Counted from the first letter of the stretch, positions 1-12,201 are shown. The stretch is DNA of 64,000 nt from Gonocerus acuteangulatus (GCA_946811695.1 OX328125.1:100798533-100862532), one strand, 5' to 3'. Notes: generated by a model not told the origin, from the sequence alone. Numbers and translations: made by a program.

Positions 1-436
1 CTTACAGAGGACAGTACACACATAGACAATATATTAAAATATCTGATACTTAAAAAGAAATTTCAACTTTTTTAATACAATATTGTTTATTTAACAGTTA
101 AATGCATTTAACATTATAATTCATTTAAAATTACAAGTTATCAAGTTGTATATATATATAGGTAATATAACATATATTTTCATGTTTCATTTTTTAATTA
201 AAAACTTTATTTTTGTTGCATTTTCAATCAGACTGTTCAAAATTACTATTTTATGAAATATATTCCCAAATTCATTGTTTTTTGTTTATATTTGTCAGAC
301 ATGTTTGTATAATGCTGTATAATTGTTAGCTTTGTTCGCACATTGACCTAAAGAGCATATCGCTTCGTTGTGACATCTCAATAAATAAATAAAGACATAG
401 CTGCTGATTCTTTAGATCATTTTTATTAATAGAAGG
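1..436. other. AT-rich stretch without a recognisable gene
   Basis: No coding region is seen. At about 352-402 a short hairpin-like segment beginning GAGCATATCGC and ending CTC is followed by an AATAAATAAATAAA tail. It resembles the SINE-tail segments at 4018-4056 and (reverse) 54907-54968, so it may be a short retroposon tail. The flanks GACCTAA and GACATAG are only weakly alike. Confidence 0.35.
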
Positions 437-778
437 GGGGCGAGGTTAGCTCAGTGGTAGAGCACTGGACTCATATGCTGGAGGACCTGAGTTCAAATCC
501 CGAGCAAGCACCCAAGATTTTTTCTTCTAGTGTCTTCGCTCAAGGGTTGAATTCGGCCTCCCTGACCGTCCCTAGGCCAACCCAGCCTTTAATTAATTTA
601 ATAATGGTACCTTTGTGCTAATGACTCTAGCAGTCAAAGCAGAAAGGGGAAAATCAGGCGGCCGGAGCATAGTACTCTGTCTCCCTAGTGTGCCTTATGG
701 TCATGAATCAGATACCTCTACAGTATCTGCCCCTCAGGGCCCTCGTGGCCTGTTACGGGACTGATTTTTATTTATTTA
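437..778 (+). mobile_element. tRNA-derived SINE, family 1
   Basis: The head (437-512) carries a pol III A-box-like TAGCTCAGTGGTAGAGC and a B-box-like GAGTTCAAATCCC, as in a tRNA gene. The 5' and 3' acceptor arms do not pair, so this is not a functional tRNA. A roughly 260-bp body follows (CCTAGGCCAACCCAG, CTCCCTAGTGTGCC) and ends in TATTTATTTATTTATT. The same body recurs at 59684-59925 (minus) and 59930-60178 (plus), which shows that it is a dispersed family. It would be transcribed by pol III and mobilised by a partner LINE. Confidence 0.85.
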
Positions 779-1809
779 TTTATTTATAGAAGTGTTGTAA
801 ATTGATGAGGTATAAACAGCCCCTAGACTAAATCAGAATTCCTCCGACCTAGAAATACCCCAACAGCAGCAGGTGGTTTTAGCAGAAACCCTCATAAAAT
901 CAAGGAGTGACTAATTATTTCCCAGAGGAAGGGTTGTAATTCGAGCAGCTGTGAGAAAGAACGATATTACAAGGGATAAATTCGGGGGGGGGGGCTAAAA
1001 TTACTCGGAAAAGGCAAGGGGGGAAAGCTAGCTGAGGATTAAATTCAAACCCAACCCGATATATTCTCTGGTAGTATTTTAAAACATTCCTTTCCATACC
1101 ATATGACCGGAGTTTTTCTTTCTCTCTTCCACAAAGTACTATTTATCTTCCTTCTTTCATTAAAAAACTTTTGAATTTTATCAATGAATCAAGACCCGTG
1201 GGATTTTAATTCATGGAACTATAATTCACTCTCTAAATCATAAGTTAATATTTAAGGTATTTTCGAAATTGGTTCCTTTAATATTAGTGATATACTGCCA
1301 AAGTCTTATACTGCCAAAGTCTTAGATTTCTTAATTATTTATCTTTTTTCACAAGTCTGTGCGATGTTATTTACACACTCCTACCTAATGAACAGAATTG
1401 AAAAATCTTTGCTGTACCCAGCCCTCTAGAAGTTAAACGCATACTGTACGAGCGTGCAAGACTTGACAACTTACAATTATTTCACATACGACTGACAGAG
1501 TGTACCTATTTCAGAGACATTGTTTTTAAATATTAAATAAAAGTTGCGTTCAACTCAGCACCCGGGAGAGGTGCCTGTTTTGTACCAGTTGTTCCTTCGG
1601 AAATCCGTAATTTTTACCGAAACCCATCATTCGTTCCGAAACTTATCATGTGGGGTATTAAATGAATCATTACCCTAAGGGGCTGAATCTTTAAATGTCA
1701 GACATTTTATAATAAATCCGATCGTCATAGCGGCCATCATTTAACGAAAACTGACCAAGTTCGAAATGCACAAATAAGTGAGAGGGTATTATTAGGTACT
1801 GAATATTTT
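779..1809. other. non-coding stretch
   Basis: AT-rich, with no open frame resembling a known family. A G11 run lies at 984-994. Nothing else was recognised. Confidence 0.5.
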
Positions 1810-2018
1810 GGAGGCCCGGTGGCCATGAGTGTTAAGTCGGCAGCACTTAACACTCTGTGCCAAGGGTCGTGGGTTCGATTCCCACTATGGGGCGGTGGCT
1901 TTTCGTTAGAAAAAAAGAAAAGGCATCAGCCCTGTCCTGGCTAGAAAAGGGTGGTAACCTACAGATAACCCGTCCTGAAATTCGTAGTTAATAATAATGG
2001 CGTTAAAATTTAAAATAA
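1810..2018 (+). mobile_element. tRNA-derived SINE, family 2
   Basis: The head carries A-box-like TGGCCATGAGTG and B-box GGTTCGATTCCCAC (about 1871-1886). The body follows (GGCATCAGCCCTGTCCTGG, then GGGTGGTAACCTACAGATAA). It ends in an A-rich tail (TTTAAAATAAAT). Related copies lie at 48057-48212 (plus) and 49035-49228 (minus). The body block GGGTGG..ACCT.CAGATA is shared with the 5S-derived SINEs at 38766 and 42676, so the families share modules downstream of different heads. Confidence 0.85.
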
Positions 2019-2831
2019 ATAGGTTCTCTAAAAGGTATAAGGGCCTTAAACTAGACCCAATACTATGATATCATAACATTTGTAGGTAAACTGTTTTTGG
2101 GAGGGACCTGGAACTTGGCCTCTTTTTTCAACGTTAGTTTTTTCGGGGGGATAATTTCATCAAAACAACTTATTAGATTATTATCCGTAATTATGCTAGA
2201 TATTCTTGTAAATATCTAGCAAATGATAAGAACGGACTATATCAGGGCTGGGGTGTTCAATGTAAAACGAAAACCATGACGACGAGAACGTAATCGGATT
2301 ACCTGTGTAAAACTAATTCGGAGGGAAATAGGAGGTAAAATGAATTATTGATACTATGGCCCATCCATAGCCAAGCAAGAACTACTCTACAATTAGCCTT
2401 ATCTCGAGAGTAAGGTATTGTATTGCTGAAAGGGTGCTCTCTATTGGAATTCTAATCAACCCCCCCCCCCACAGCCTAGCATCCTCCGGTTCCCTTTGGC
2501 GACCGCGCGCCAATAAAAAGATTTCTTCATGTAATTGCTGAACATTTACTTAATCACAGTTTCTTTCGGAGTTAATTTCCACCCGGAACAGCTTATGAAA
2601 TGAAGATTACATTTTACTGGAGCCTCCAGGTTCCACATATCTATTTTCAGATATTAACAACAATGCGTGTAGACACAACGTTTTCGCGTACAATCTCCTT
2701 CTCTCTATAGGAAAGTACGTAACCTACATCAGCCAATGACCTGATTACCTGACCCATGCATGCTGAAAAGAAATTCCACGTTTTGAAACGAACAGGGCAC
2801 GAAAATCCAAGGGTCCGAATTGGCAAATATA
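2019..2831. other. non-coding stretch
   Basis: No gene recognised. A run of about 11 C lies at 2460-2470. Short open frames on the minus strand near 2650-2860 overlap the following foldback element and do not look coding. Confidence 0.45.
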
Positions 2832-3694
2832 CAGGGTGGCCCAAATAAACGGGCCACAAGAGAAATAAGTACTAAACGGTTTGAGGTATCAAACTTTTTC
2901 AAAGGGTCAAAGTTGTAGTTCTGGTCGAGATCTATGCAATAGTGCCGTTGGAAATGAGAAAATAACACTTCTAAGGGCTCAAATAGGCCTTTGAATGGAA
3001 GGATTTCCTCTTTACCCATATTTTGCATTATATTTTTAAAATTTGCTAGCAACACAAGGAAGAACCGTGCAAACGGGGTTTTGATGCGTCAAGTAGTTCT
3101 CTGTAAAGATACGTTTTCATTTTATGTATTCCTCATCTAAAATTCCAATAAAAAGGCACTTGAATTTATTTAAATAGCATTTTTGTTGAGGAAGGGCTGT
3201 TTCAGCTTAGGAGAATGTGTTCAGCTCTCAGCAAAACGATTCCCATTAGTGTAAACTAAAAAAGAAAATACATGAAAATTAGAGCTTTAGGCATAAGAGT
3301 TGCCAAAGATCATAAATAATGACTGATTTTTTTTTTTGTTGTTGCAATAAATACAATTTTTAATGCTGATCACATTCTCCTAAGGTGAATTAGCCCTTCC
3401 TTAACAAAAATACAATTTAAATAAATTCAAGTGTCTTTTTTGGGGGGAATTCTAGATGAGGAATACATGCAAATGAAAACGTATCTTTAAAGAGAACTAC
3501 TTGACGCATCGAAACCCCGTTTCCACGGCTCTTCCTTTTACTTTTGTACATATTGAAAATAAAAAGCAAACTATGGTTAAAGACCATTTTGTAGATCTCG
3601 ACGAGAACTACAACTTTGCCCCATTGAACAATTTTGATATCTCAAACCGTTTAGTAGTTATTTCCCTTGTGGCCCGCTTATCTGGGCCACCCTG
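2832..3694. mobile_element. foldback/MITE element FB1 with long inverted arms
   Basis: The element reads CAGGGTGGCCCAAATAAACG at the left end and the reverse complement (GGGCCACCCTG) at the right. TA lies directly outside both ends (2830-2831 and 3695-3696). The inverted similarity extends almost the whole 863 bp as diverged arms of about 430 bp meeting near 3265, so a transcript would fold into one long hairpin. CAGGG termini and a TA target suggest a Tc1/mariner-mobilised non-autonomous element (inference). No transposase frame is present; the short ORFs inside are arm artefacts. Confidence 0.85.
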
Positions 3695-3696
3695 TA

Positions 3697-4219
3697 TATC
3701 ATACCAAATTCATCCCTATTAACGTCAGAAGGACGCTCAGCTGACGTTGAGAGGGGCCTAAACTCTCTTGTGCTCCGATTAATGGCTAGAGATGAAAAGA
3801 GAGCCATTGACATTGACGCACTTGAAGGAAGAGAAAGCCATAGCTGACACTTCACTTTCTCACTGCAGTAGATCTCTGAGCCACTGTCATCTTAGTCGCC
3901 TTGGTGGAGAAAGTTAGGACAGGGAGAGGACTTCAGGATTTTGATGAATGGAACGTTTGGCGAGGAAAGTTTCAAATCTAGTTAATTTAAGCTTGATATA
4001 TTTGTAATAATTATTTTGAGCGAATCGCCATGGTTGATCACTCTTAAATAAATAGTAATAATAATACGAAACGCCAATATTACACTTCATAACTGCTTAT
4101 GACATTACTCTTAATGTCATTCCTTAGGATGCAAACCTCCTCCAAAATACATGAAATATAAAAAAAAAAGAATAAATAAAAAAATGGATTGATTAAAAAG
4201 ATAATATTTAAATAAATAA
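3697..4219. other. non-coding stretch with a possible SINE tail
   Basis: No gene recognised. At 4018-4056 a segment starting GAGCGAATCGCC and ending CACTC has an AAATAAATA tail. It is flanked by GTAATAATTAT and GTAATAATAAT (10/11 match), consistent with a short retroposon insertion with target duplication. Confidence 0.4.
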
Positions 4220-5439
4220 AAGTCCGACTCGCAGGAACTGCGTCATCTTAGCGCGGTTCCGTATATCTCGAAGAAGTGGAGTAGACTAGGCATCACAAAT
4301 AACAGGAAACTGACAGTAGCCAACTTACACAGAAGCGGATAATTCTTAATCCTCATTCTTGAGGAAGGCTGAATAAGTCAATACAATTATGTACTAAAAA
4401 CGTACAGCAGGCTCTATTCCAAACAACCGAAAATTCGTCATTTTAAGTTCCTTGTTTTACTAGCAAATTCGTTTCACTGTAATAATCAACTGCAAATATG
4501 TGCTTCATGGCAAATAAAAGTTCATTCTCTCGTGGGTTAAATCTTTCTATAAAATAAGAAATAATGATAACTTCAGTTGTAGCAGGAGGAAGGTTATATA
4601 GATAGGAGAATTCAAAACAAACCTATGTATACGCCATCATGGTTAGCCACAGCCATCTTGATTTCCACAGCTATTCCAAACGTATTATCTATACCTTTTA
4701 CCGTTTCTTACCTTATTTTACTACAATACTAATTTTACTGATAAATGCAATTTAAAACAAAAAACAACTAATTAAAAAATGAGATAAACAAATAGAAAAC
4801 CCCTTTCAAAACAACAACAAAAAAACACTTTTTAAGTTTTAAGCGCTTATATCTCTGATTGACGTTGTCCCATCGAATAATGCTTCAGAACCTTTTTTGT
4901 AGAGAATTTAGTAAGAATTCGAATGGTTGCCTTCCACTTACCACGATTTCCCAACCGTTATCGAGATATTTACGAAAAATTTATGAAGAGCCGAAAACGT
5001 TTCATGTCTATTGATAAAATATTTTTTTCGCATACTTCCTTAACTCCAAATATAACCAAAATTTAAACATCTCAGTTGGGATTAATTTCCAAGATGTAGA
5101 AAAAATTTCAATTGAATCCCGCGATTTTAAGCACCCACAATAAAATAATGACATGCGAAAACATTGATTCCACTTTTCTCAAAAAGGGTTATAGATATCG
5201 CCTTAAAAAAATCGTTTTCCTATGTTATAAACCTATAAAAGAAGTACCTGGAAGCATAAGAACTCAAAAACGTAAGCGTTACGATTTTTTTACGCGAATT
5301 TCGCCCCAAACGCCATTTTCCTTTGGGCGGATTCTGCTGGCTAACGTACTTGACATTTCAAATAAGAAGACAGATTTTTGTACCAAATTTCATCAAAATC
5401 GGACCATTTTTGAGCTTGCTAGAGCGTTAACAGACAAGC

Positions 5440-5504
<65 letters not shown>

Positions 5505-5600
5505 AATTTGAACTACCTATATTTTCGTGATCTATGGGGTCTGAAACAAGAAAGTTTCTGGTTCTCCCTATGGAGATAGGGAGGAACCACGCTAAAAAAC
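4220..5600 (+). mobile_element. family X dispersed repeat, copy 1
   Basis: It begins AAGTCCGACTCGCAGGAAC, the same terminus as the TIR elements at 11595 and 27373. It contains the roughly 330-bp module starting TTTTAAGCGCTTATATCTC (about 4831) and a (TA)n tract at 5441-5501. It ends with a small hairpin (CTCCCTAT-GGAG-ATAGGGAG) followed by GGAACCACGCTAA. The last bases resemble the inner edge of the right TIR of the complete copy, so the right end appears truncated. Homologous segments lie at 26897-27372 and 28772-29520. Open frames (for example 5112-5579) read through the TA tract and are not genes. The class is uncertain: a TIR DNA element is favoured, while the hairpin plus CTAA also resembles a Helitron 3' end. 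Confidence 0.65.
5441..5501. repeat. (TA)n microsatellite
   Basis: About 30 TA units, interrupted by a few C, inside family X at the same internal site as in the other copies (29323-29372, 43851-43913). Confidence 0.95.
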
Positions 5601-6692
5601 AGATTAATTAATAAATAATATTAGTTAAAAAATATATTGAAATCACATCTTAAGTTTTAGAAAAGATTGTAATTAGTCAATAAGGCAATAATAAAGATCG
5701 TAATAAATTTTAGGCAATAATTATAATAATCTGTAACTAATTATTTTATGCAATAGTAAAGTATTAGTAATATAGCAGCAATTTACAATAGTATAAAAAA
5801 CATAACACCATTACACACACGCAAAGAACTACACCTATCCCCCAAACTCACAGACGTCTCAAAATTTAATTAAACCTACCTAAGTCAAATATTTGTAAAA
5901 CAGAACCCAAACCTTTTCTAACCAATATATTGGAAGGCGTAAATAACCTAATAGTAGAGCGTCTAACTGCATATGTATCTATCTTCATAACTGCTGGAAG
6001 GCTTTATCAAGTTGACGTAGATACGGGGAAACAAACTAATATATAATTTTTCAAAAAAAGAAAATACAAACAAATAAATTAGTAGGAACTCTCTCTTGAA
6101 TTGAAGAGAGGTTGTCAACTTCAAAATACACCCGATTTTCAGGCTTGGACCAGAAGGGTTCAATTTCCGTCTAGTCCTCAGGACTTCAAGATATTTGAAT
6201 ACAGCTTCAAAGGAAAACTCTAGGGACTAAGTTGTAGCCGAGATTCCGACCCAAGGTAAGTAACTTGAACCAATCACGCTTCTTGGAGGAAACACTAACC
6301 TAACACCAAACACCGACGGATTAAATAATAGTTTTTTGATATTAGTCCGGCTTGCAGGAACTGTGTCATTTGTTTATATATTATAGGGTTTTTTTTTATT
6401 TTTTTACGTTGTAACTCCCACAATTACATAACACAGATTATTGGGCTGGGGTATTTACAGCTGCTTTATGCTAGCGAGTGTCCATAATGTTTCTAAACAA
6501 TGCGACACAGGTTCGTATCTCTTCTTAAGAATGTTAAGCATTTTTTGGACCCTTTGAAAGAATTTCTGGCTATAATGGCCTAGAGGAAGATATTACAAAA
6601 AAAAAAATAAATAAAAATGAAATAAAATAAAAAGATAAATAAAAGCAGCTTACAATATAGGCTAATCGTTGGCTTCTTTTTGTAAGCTGATA
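5601..6692. other. AT-rich non-coding stretch
   Basis: No coding similarity seen. At 6343-6372 a short piece AGTCCGGCTTGCAGGAACTG matches the family X terminus and is probably a remnant. Confidence 0.4.
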
Positions 6693-6881
6693 GGGTTTTA
6701 AAGGTAGTTATGTGGGTTTTAAAGGTAGTTATGTGGGTTTTAAAGGTAGTTATGTGGGTTTTAAAGGTAGTTATGTGGGTTTTAAAGGTAGTTATGTGGG
6801 TTTTAAAGGTAGTTATGTGGGTTTTAAAGGTAGTTAAGTGGGTTTTAAAGGTAGTTATGTGGGTTTTAAAGGTAGTTAAGT
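6693..6881 (+). repeat. 21-bp minisatellite, 9 copies
   Basis: Nine head-to-tail copies of a 21-bp unit starting GGGTTTTAAAGG and ending GTTATGT. Copies 7 and 9 share one variant (TTAAGT for TTATGT). The 21-bp period keeps a frame open (repeating WVLKVVM), so the 63-aa frame here is an artefact. Confidence 0.95.
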
Positions 6882-7828
6882 GGAATATTTCGGCAAAATA
6901 ATAACTTCTATAGAGTCTAGTATGTGTAAAACATTTTCAGATTTAAAATAGGTTGTCAGATTTGTTTATATCACACTAAAAAAAAACACTAAATTCAAAT
7001 TTTTAAAAGATTCATAAAATAAAAAATAAACGTATTTTAAATTTTGCTAAGCCCGGACCCTCAAAACTTTGCTAAAGATTCAACAATCCGGCCATATTTA
7101 AAAAAAAAAATCCCGATTCAAACCAAATCTGGAGGGTCAATAAAGGCTCTAAAGTGAAACATTTCTTTCCAATCGGGGTGTTTCTACATATTCATGAATC
7201 GACGGTATAGTCAAAAACGTTTACATTTTATTTTTATTTTGAGAACCATTTCTTACAAGTACCTTCTGTGATAATACAATAGTAATTTATCCCTTAATTG
7301 GACAGGAACTCGAAAAACCAATTGAAATGTTTTTTTTTCTTAAAATCTTAATTTTTGTGTTCTAAATAAATAAATCATGCAAAGTTTTACATTTTTTTGT
7401 TTCTCCATTAAAAAATATGGTGTTGTGTCTTTAAGTGCATTTTGGCCAATAACCATCAAACAATGGTCTTGTATTTAAGTTATTTTGACCAATAAAATTT
7501 CTAAAAATATAATTATATTATTACTTAATAAAATAAACAAATCAAGTCTAATAACTGAGTGAAAATATTCATCTAGTATTTATGGGAGCAGAAACTAGTC
7601 CTATAAAGTGCAACTAGTCCTATAAAGTGCAACTAGTCCTATGAAGTGCAACTAGCATGTCGCTAAGGTCAACTCCTCCCGTATAGGAGTTGTACTCTTT
7701 GATTTGACCAGGAGATGGTATACTTACAACTTTTTTTACTCCCTTGACCACCTCAAAAGATTTGTAATAGGCTCGACCTCTACATATCAGCTAGCCGTTA
7801 TTATACCTTTCTTGTCAAACCATTTGAC
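6882..7828. other. AT-rich stretch with a short 19-bp tandem repeat
   Basis: No gene. At 7593-7649 there are three copies of a 19-bp unit (AACTAGTCCTATAAAGTGC). Confidence 0.6.
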
Positions 7829-8045
7829 ATGGGCGTATATAGAAAATAATTTCGGGCAAGGGGGGGGGCTGAGACCATTTCCGGGGTATGGGTACTAACA
7901 ATTTAGAGCTTGGAGTAGTTTTAGCCAAGTAAAACGCTATTACACCAATAATAAAATATTTTTTATGAACCAATTAATCTTATTTAATTTATTTTTAAAG
8001 GTTTTAAGACACATTTTTATTGGTCAAATCAAAATTTCGGGGGGA
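7829..8045 (+). mobile_element. short G-rich-ended MITE (family P), copy 1
   Basis: It begins ATGGGCGTATATAG, followed by a G9 run. The roughly 200-bp interior includes CGGGGTATGGGTACTAACA and AAAACGCTATTAC. The same element occurs at 48445-48684 in this orientation and at 23485-23759 and 21524-22555 in reverse. Copies are bounded by GGGCRTAT-type ends and G/C runs. No coding capacity; the transposase class is not assigned. Confidence 0.65.
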
Positions 8046-8658
8046 ATATATTTCTTTTATTCTCTGTAAAGACTGTGAAATCTCCCAATATTTTATTCAG
8101 ATCATTTTGGAGCCTTTCTTCCGCTGTTTTCCTTCCTCATCTGAAAGAACAGAAAATTTTGGAAGTAACTATAAAATTTGTTCACCTCTACTTTTGTAAA
8201 TACCTATGAATAAAAATGGTATGAGTATGAAATATTGCAAAATAATGTTCCTCATACATGTTTTTACGTATTTGGCCAAAGTGAACTTAAGTACAGCTTC
8301 ATTAAAATTGGCACCAGACCACTATTTCAAGCCAGAATCAAGATTAAAACATGTAGAAATATATTATTATTATTTTTATTTTATTTTTATGATACTCCAC
8401 ATCATTAGTGAGTAGCATCGAATGGCCCTTTTGCACCTGAGTGCTGCTCATAGTGATATGTCCAATACCAAGTCAGTAAATCACCAATTTAAGTAAAATA
8501 TATTAAAATAACAAAGAGGTAAAAAAATAAATAAATTAAATTAAAGAAAACAAAAAATCTATAGAAAACACAAGAAATAAATTAAACATTAAATAAACTA
8601 GCCTAAAATTCTTTACGTTGTGAATGTTTTCATATTTTGTCGTATATGTTAATATTTT
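8046..8658. other. AT-rich stretch; probable 3' region of the adjacent LINE
   Basis: No open frame of note. The right part (about 8590-8658) is probably the 3' untranslated tail of the minus-strand LINE remnant that follows. Confidence 0.35.
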
Positions 8659-9339
8659 TCAAGTGTGTAATAATGTTGTCAATATGGTGACTGCTATCAG
8701 TAAGTAGGTCAGTAATGTCCCGCGGTATGTCAAGTACGTTATAAGCAGGCAGTGTGTTAGTACATGTTTGACTGTTAGTTCTGTATTGCAGATCTGGCAT
8801 GTTGGTCTGTCAGTATTAGTCATCAAGTATTCGTGAGTAATGCGTGCGTGGCCTATTCGCAGTCTTGCAAGAACTATTTCCACTCTCCGGGAATTTCTGT
8901 ATGCGCTTGGCCAGTCAGATTAATCCATTCTAGTTGCCATTTTTGTTGTATGGTATTTCGATGCGTTCAAAGTAACATCTTTGATGCACAGTTCGTAATG
9001 TGGGTACGTGTCTTTCTGAGTAGCAAGCTTGGCTTGTATGTCAGCAGTCGTGCTCATTTCAAGGTTTTCATGTCCTGGCAGCCACCATAATGTTATATGT
9101 TTTCCTAATGAACGTAAGATGTGAATGTGTTCTTTGATTTCTGTGCAAGTAGGGTGTAACGTGTACATGTTTTGTAGTGACTGAAGTGAACTCAGAGAAT
9201 CTGTGAGTAGGATTAAGTGTGAATGTAGTGTCGGTGGAATATTCTTGAGAGCAAAGAGTATGGCATGCAATTCAGCTGCATATATACTGCAGGCAGGAGG
9301 CAGTTTCATGTGTAGAAATATAAAAACAATTAGGAACAA
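8659..9339 (-). pseudogene. LINE ORF2 C-terminal remnant: RNase H plus Cys/His motif
   Basis: Reading the minus strand from 9339, the frame shows an RNase H-like segment (CSIYAAELHAILFALKN; LLTDSLSSLQSL; ITLWWLPGHENLE). A stop codon (TAA at 8920-8922) interrupts it, and the same frame then continues with VEIVLARLRIGHARITHEYL and the zinc-knuckle-like CQICNTELTVKHVLTHC. RNase H followed by a CxxC..HxxxxC domain is typical of I-clade and related non-LTR retrotransposons. The E (AAELHA) and second D (LTDS) of RNase H are visible; the upstream first-D region is not in this frame. The fragment is 5' truncated: there is no endonuclease or RT. Sister copies lie at 16120-16658 and 63747-63812. Confidence 0.8.
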
Positions 9340-9464
9340 AATTTATCCATTTTAAGTCATATTTGAATTGAAAAACTTATATTTATAAATAATTGTAGCT
9401 GACCGTATTACTGATGTGCAGGAGTTGGGTAAACAATGGGTTGTTTTTCAATATAAAAATTAAA
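9340..9464. other. short AT-rich spacer
   Basis: Nothing recognised between the LINE remnant and the minisatellite. Confidence 0.5.
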
Positions 9465-11003
9465 AAATGGCTAATTTCACTACAAATGCAATTCGATTAC
9501 TGCCACTACACAGGTTACAAAGAAATTGATTGGAGTCCAAAAATCTATGAATAGCAGTAAATCCCCCCCCCCCCCCCAAATGGCTAATTTCACTACAAAT
9601 GCAATTCGATTACTGCCACTACACAGGTTACAAAGAAATTGATTGGAGTCCAAAAATCTATGAATAGCAGTAAATCCCCCCCCCCCCCAAATGGCTAATT
9701 TCACTACAAATGCAATTCGATTACTGCCACTACACAGGTTACAAAGAAATGGAGTCCAAAAATCTATGAATAGCAGTAAATCCCCCCCCCCCCCAAATGG
9801 CTAATTTCACTACAAATGCAATTCGATTACTGCCACTACACAGGTTACAAAGAAATTGATTGGAGTCCAAAAATCTATGAATAGCAGTAAATCCCCCCCC
9901 CCCAAATGGCTAATTTCACTACAAATGCAATTCGATTACTGCCACTACACAGGTTACAAAGAAATTGATTGGAGTCCAAAAATCTATGAATAGCAGTAAA
10001 TCCCCCCCCCCCCCCCAAATGGCTAATTTCACTACAAATGCAATTCGATTACTGCCACTACACAGGTTACAAAGAAATTGATTGGAGTCCAAAAATCTAT
10101 GAATAGCAGTAAATCCCCCCCCCCCAAATGGCTAATTTCACTACAAATGCAATTCGATTACTGCCACTACACAGGTTACAAAGAAATTGATTGGAGTCCA
10201 AAAATCTATGAATAGCAGTAAATCCCCCCCCCCCAAATGGCTAATTTCACTACAAATGCAATTCGATTACTGCCACTACACAGGTTACAAAGAAATTGAT
10301 TGGAGTCCAAAAATCTATGAATAGCAGTAAATCCCCCCCCCCCAAATGGCTAATTTCACTACAAATGCAATTCGATTACTGCCACTACACAGGTTACAAA
10401 GAAATTGATTGGAGTCCAAAAATCTATGAATAGCAGTAAATCCCCCCCCCCCCCAAATGGCTAATTTCACTACAAATGCAATTCGATTACTGCCACTACA
10501 CAGGTTACAAAGAAATTGATTGGAGTCCAAAAATCTATGAATAGCAGTAAATCCCCCCCCCCAAATGGCTAATTTCACTACAAATGCAATTCGATTACTG
10601 CCACTACACAGGTTACAAAGAAATTGATTGGAGTCCAAAAATCTATGAATAGCAGTAAATCCCCCCCCCCCCAAATGGCTAATTTCACTACAAATGCAAT
10701 TCGATTACTGCCACTACACAGGTTACAAAGAAATTGATTGGAGTCCAAAAATCTATGAATAGCAGTAAATCCCCCCCCCCCCCAAATGGCTAATTTCACT
10801 AAAAATGCAATTCGATTACTGCCACTACACAGGTTACAAAGAAATTGATTGGAGTCCAAAACTCTATGAACAGCAGTAAATCCCCCCCCCCCCCAATGGC
10901 TAATTTCACTACAAATGCAATTCGATTACTGCCACTAGGTACACAGGTTACAAAGAAATGGAGTCCAAAAATCTATGAATAGCAGTAAATCCCCCCCCCC
11001 CCA
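9465..11003 (+). repeat. C-tract minisatellite, about 14 copies of a 106-113 bp unit
   Basis: Fourteen direct copies start AAATGGCTAATTTCAC and end AGCAGTAAAT followed by a pure C run. The C run varies from 10 to 15 between copies and accounts for most of the length variation. Two copies (about 9750 and 10958) lack the ATTGATT segment, and the last has an extra GGTAC. The minus strand stays open in places (repeating FTAIHRFLDSNQFLCNLCSG), giving false 74-119 aa frames. Confidence 0.95.
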
Positions 11004-11594
11004 AAAAAAAATTAAATTAGGAATGGTGTCTTTAAGTAGCCTATTAAGGGTTAAATGGTTAGAAAAATAAGTATCTCTTCTTTTAAAAGATCTCAATGAC
11101 GTAAAAATCGGATTATCTCATGACGAGATATTTAATTTAAAACGTCAGGTTACTTTTTCGCTTACAAATTTTTAGTCTCTTCCAGACGGAAAAATTATTT
11201 TTTTTTTTTCGATGATATTTAACACATTAAGTATTAGTGGGTTGCTGATTTTAAATCTTCTATTAAAGTTTGTGTACAAAACAAGAGAGAAAAAACTTTA
11301 TTTAACAAAAAAAAACAAAAAAAAAACAAAGTTTAGTTGCCAAACTATATTGGGTTGCTTAGTACACAACATAACTAATCAACAAACTGCAATAATTATA
11401 AAAATATGTTAAACAAGTAAAATCAATATGTAAATTAAAGCTAGTTTACTTGAAAATGTCAGAATATTATTAGGTTTAATTGACGAAACATAAATTATTT
11501 TTTAACGATTGTATTTTTCCATTAATCTACTCTCTAAAAAAAATAAATTGTTGAAAGTCTTATGTCGATATCATTTTCCAAACTGAAGAAATAA
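11004..11594. other. AT-rich non-coding stretch
   Basis: Homopolymer-rich; no gene or known repeat recognised. Confidence 0.45.
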
Positions 11595-12201
11595 AAGTCC
11601 GACTCGCAGGAACTGCATCATCTTAGCGCGGTTCCGTTCTTATCCGAAGTGCGATTAGTAAAGGAATAGTAGCAGCTATCGGTAGGTTTAGATCTGTCGT
11701 TAAAAATATAAAATAAAATCTCAAAGAGAAGGAAGCTTAAAGAGCCACGTATGGAAACTGACAGTTTTCTAAACGGATGGGACTCTCCCGTCATCGCGAC
11801 GCTCACTCTAGGAAAACTCTATTACCAATATGATTCTTATTTTCTCAGCTTTAATGAAATACTCATTCCACCGTTAAATAAACTTAAAAAACAAAAGTGA
11901 GGTAAACAGTGACAAAAACCCGTTTAAAATAACAAAACTAACACTTTCGTAGTTTTAAGCACTTACTTCTCCGACTGACATTGCCCCATCGAAATTTGCT
12001 TCAGAATCTTTTTTTTTAGAGAATTTAGTAAGCTTTTGAATGGTTAAATCGTACTTCCCACGATTTCTTAACTGTTTTGAAGATATTAAGGGGGGAAAAT
12101 GGTGCTAATACCTACCGATAGCTGCTATATTCCTTCACTAATCGCACTTGAGATAAGAACGGAACCGCGCTAAGATGAAGCAGTTCCTGCGGGTCGGACT
12201 T
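11595..12201. mobile_element. family X element with both terminal inverted repeats
   Basis: The left end AAGTCCGACTCGCAGGAACT is matched at the right by GCAGTTCCTGCGGGTCGGACTT. The TIRs extend about 60 bp, through CTTAGCGCGGTTCCG and TCTTATCCGAAGTGCGAT. The 607-bp element carries the start of the TTTTAAGCACTTAC module and no transposase. A near-identical copy is at 27373-27975. The two share their right flank (GTCAGACAAATTAATG) but not the left, so they were duplicated as part of a larger block or recombined at the left TIR. A clear target duplication is not visible. Confidence 0.8.

Noticed and set aside
439..512. tRNA gene
   Set aside because: A and B boxes are present but the acceptor arm does not pair, and a SINE body and tail follow.
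5112..5579. 155-codon frame
   Set aside because: Reads through a (TA)n tract and family X repeat sequence that also occurs elsewhere with disruptions.
4220..5600. Helitron classification of family X (hairpin followed by CTAA)
   Set aside because: Related copies have clear terminal inverted repeats, which Helitrons lack; the hairpin is noted but not decisive.
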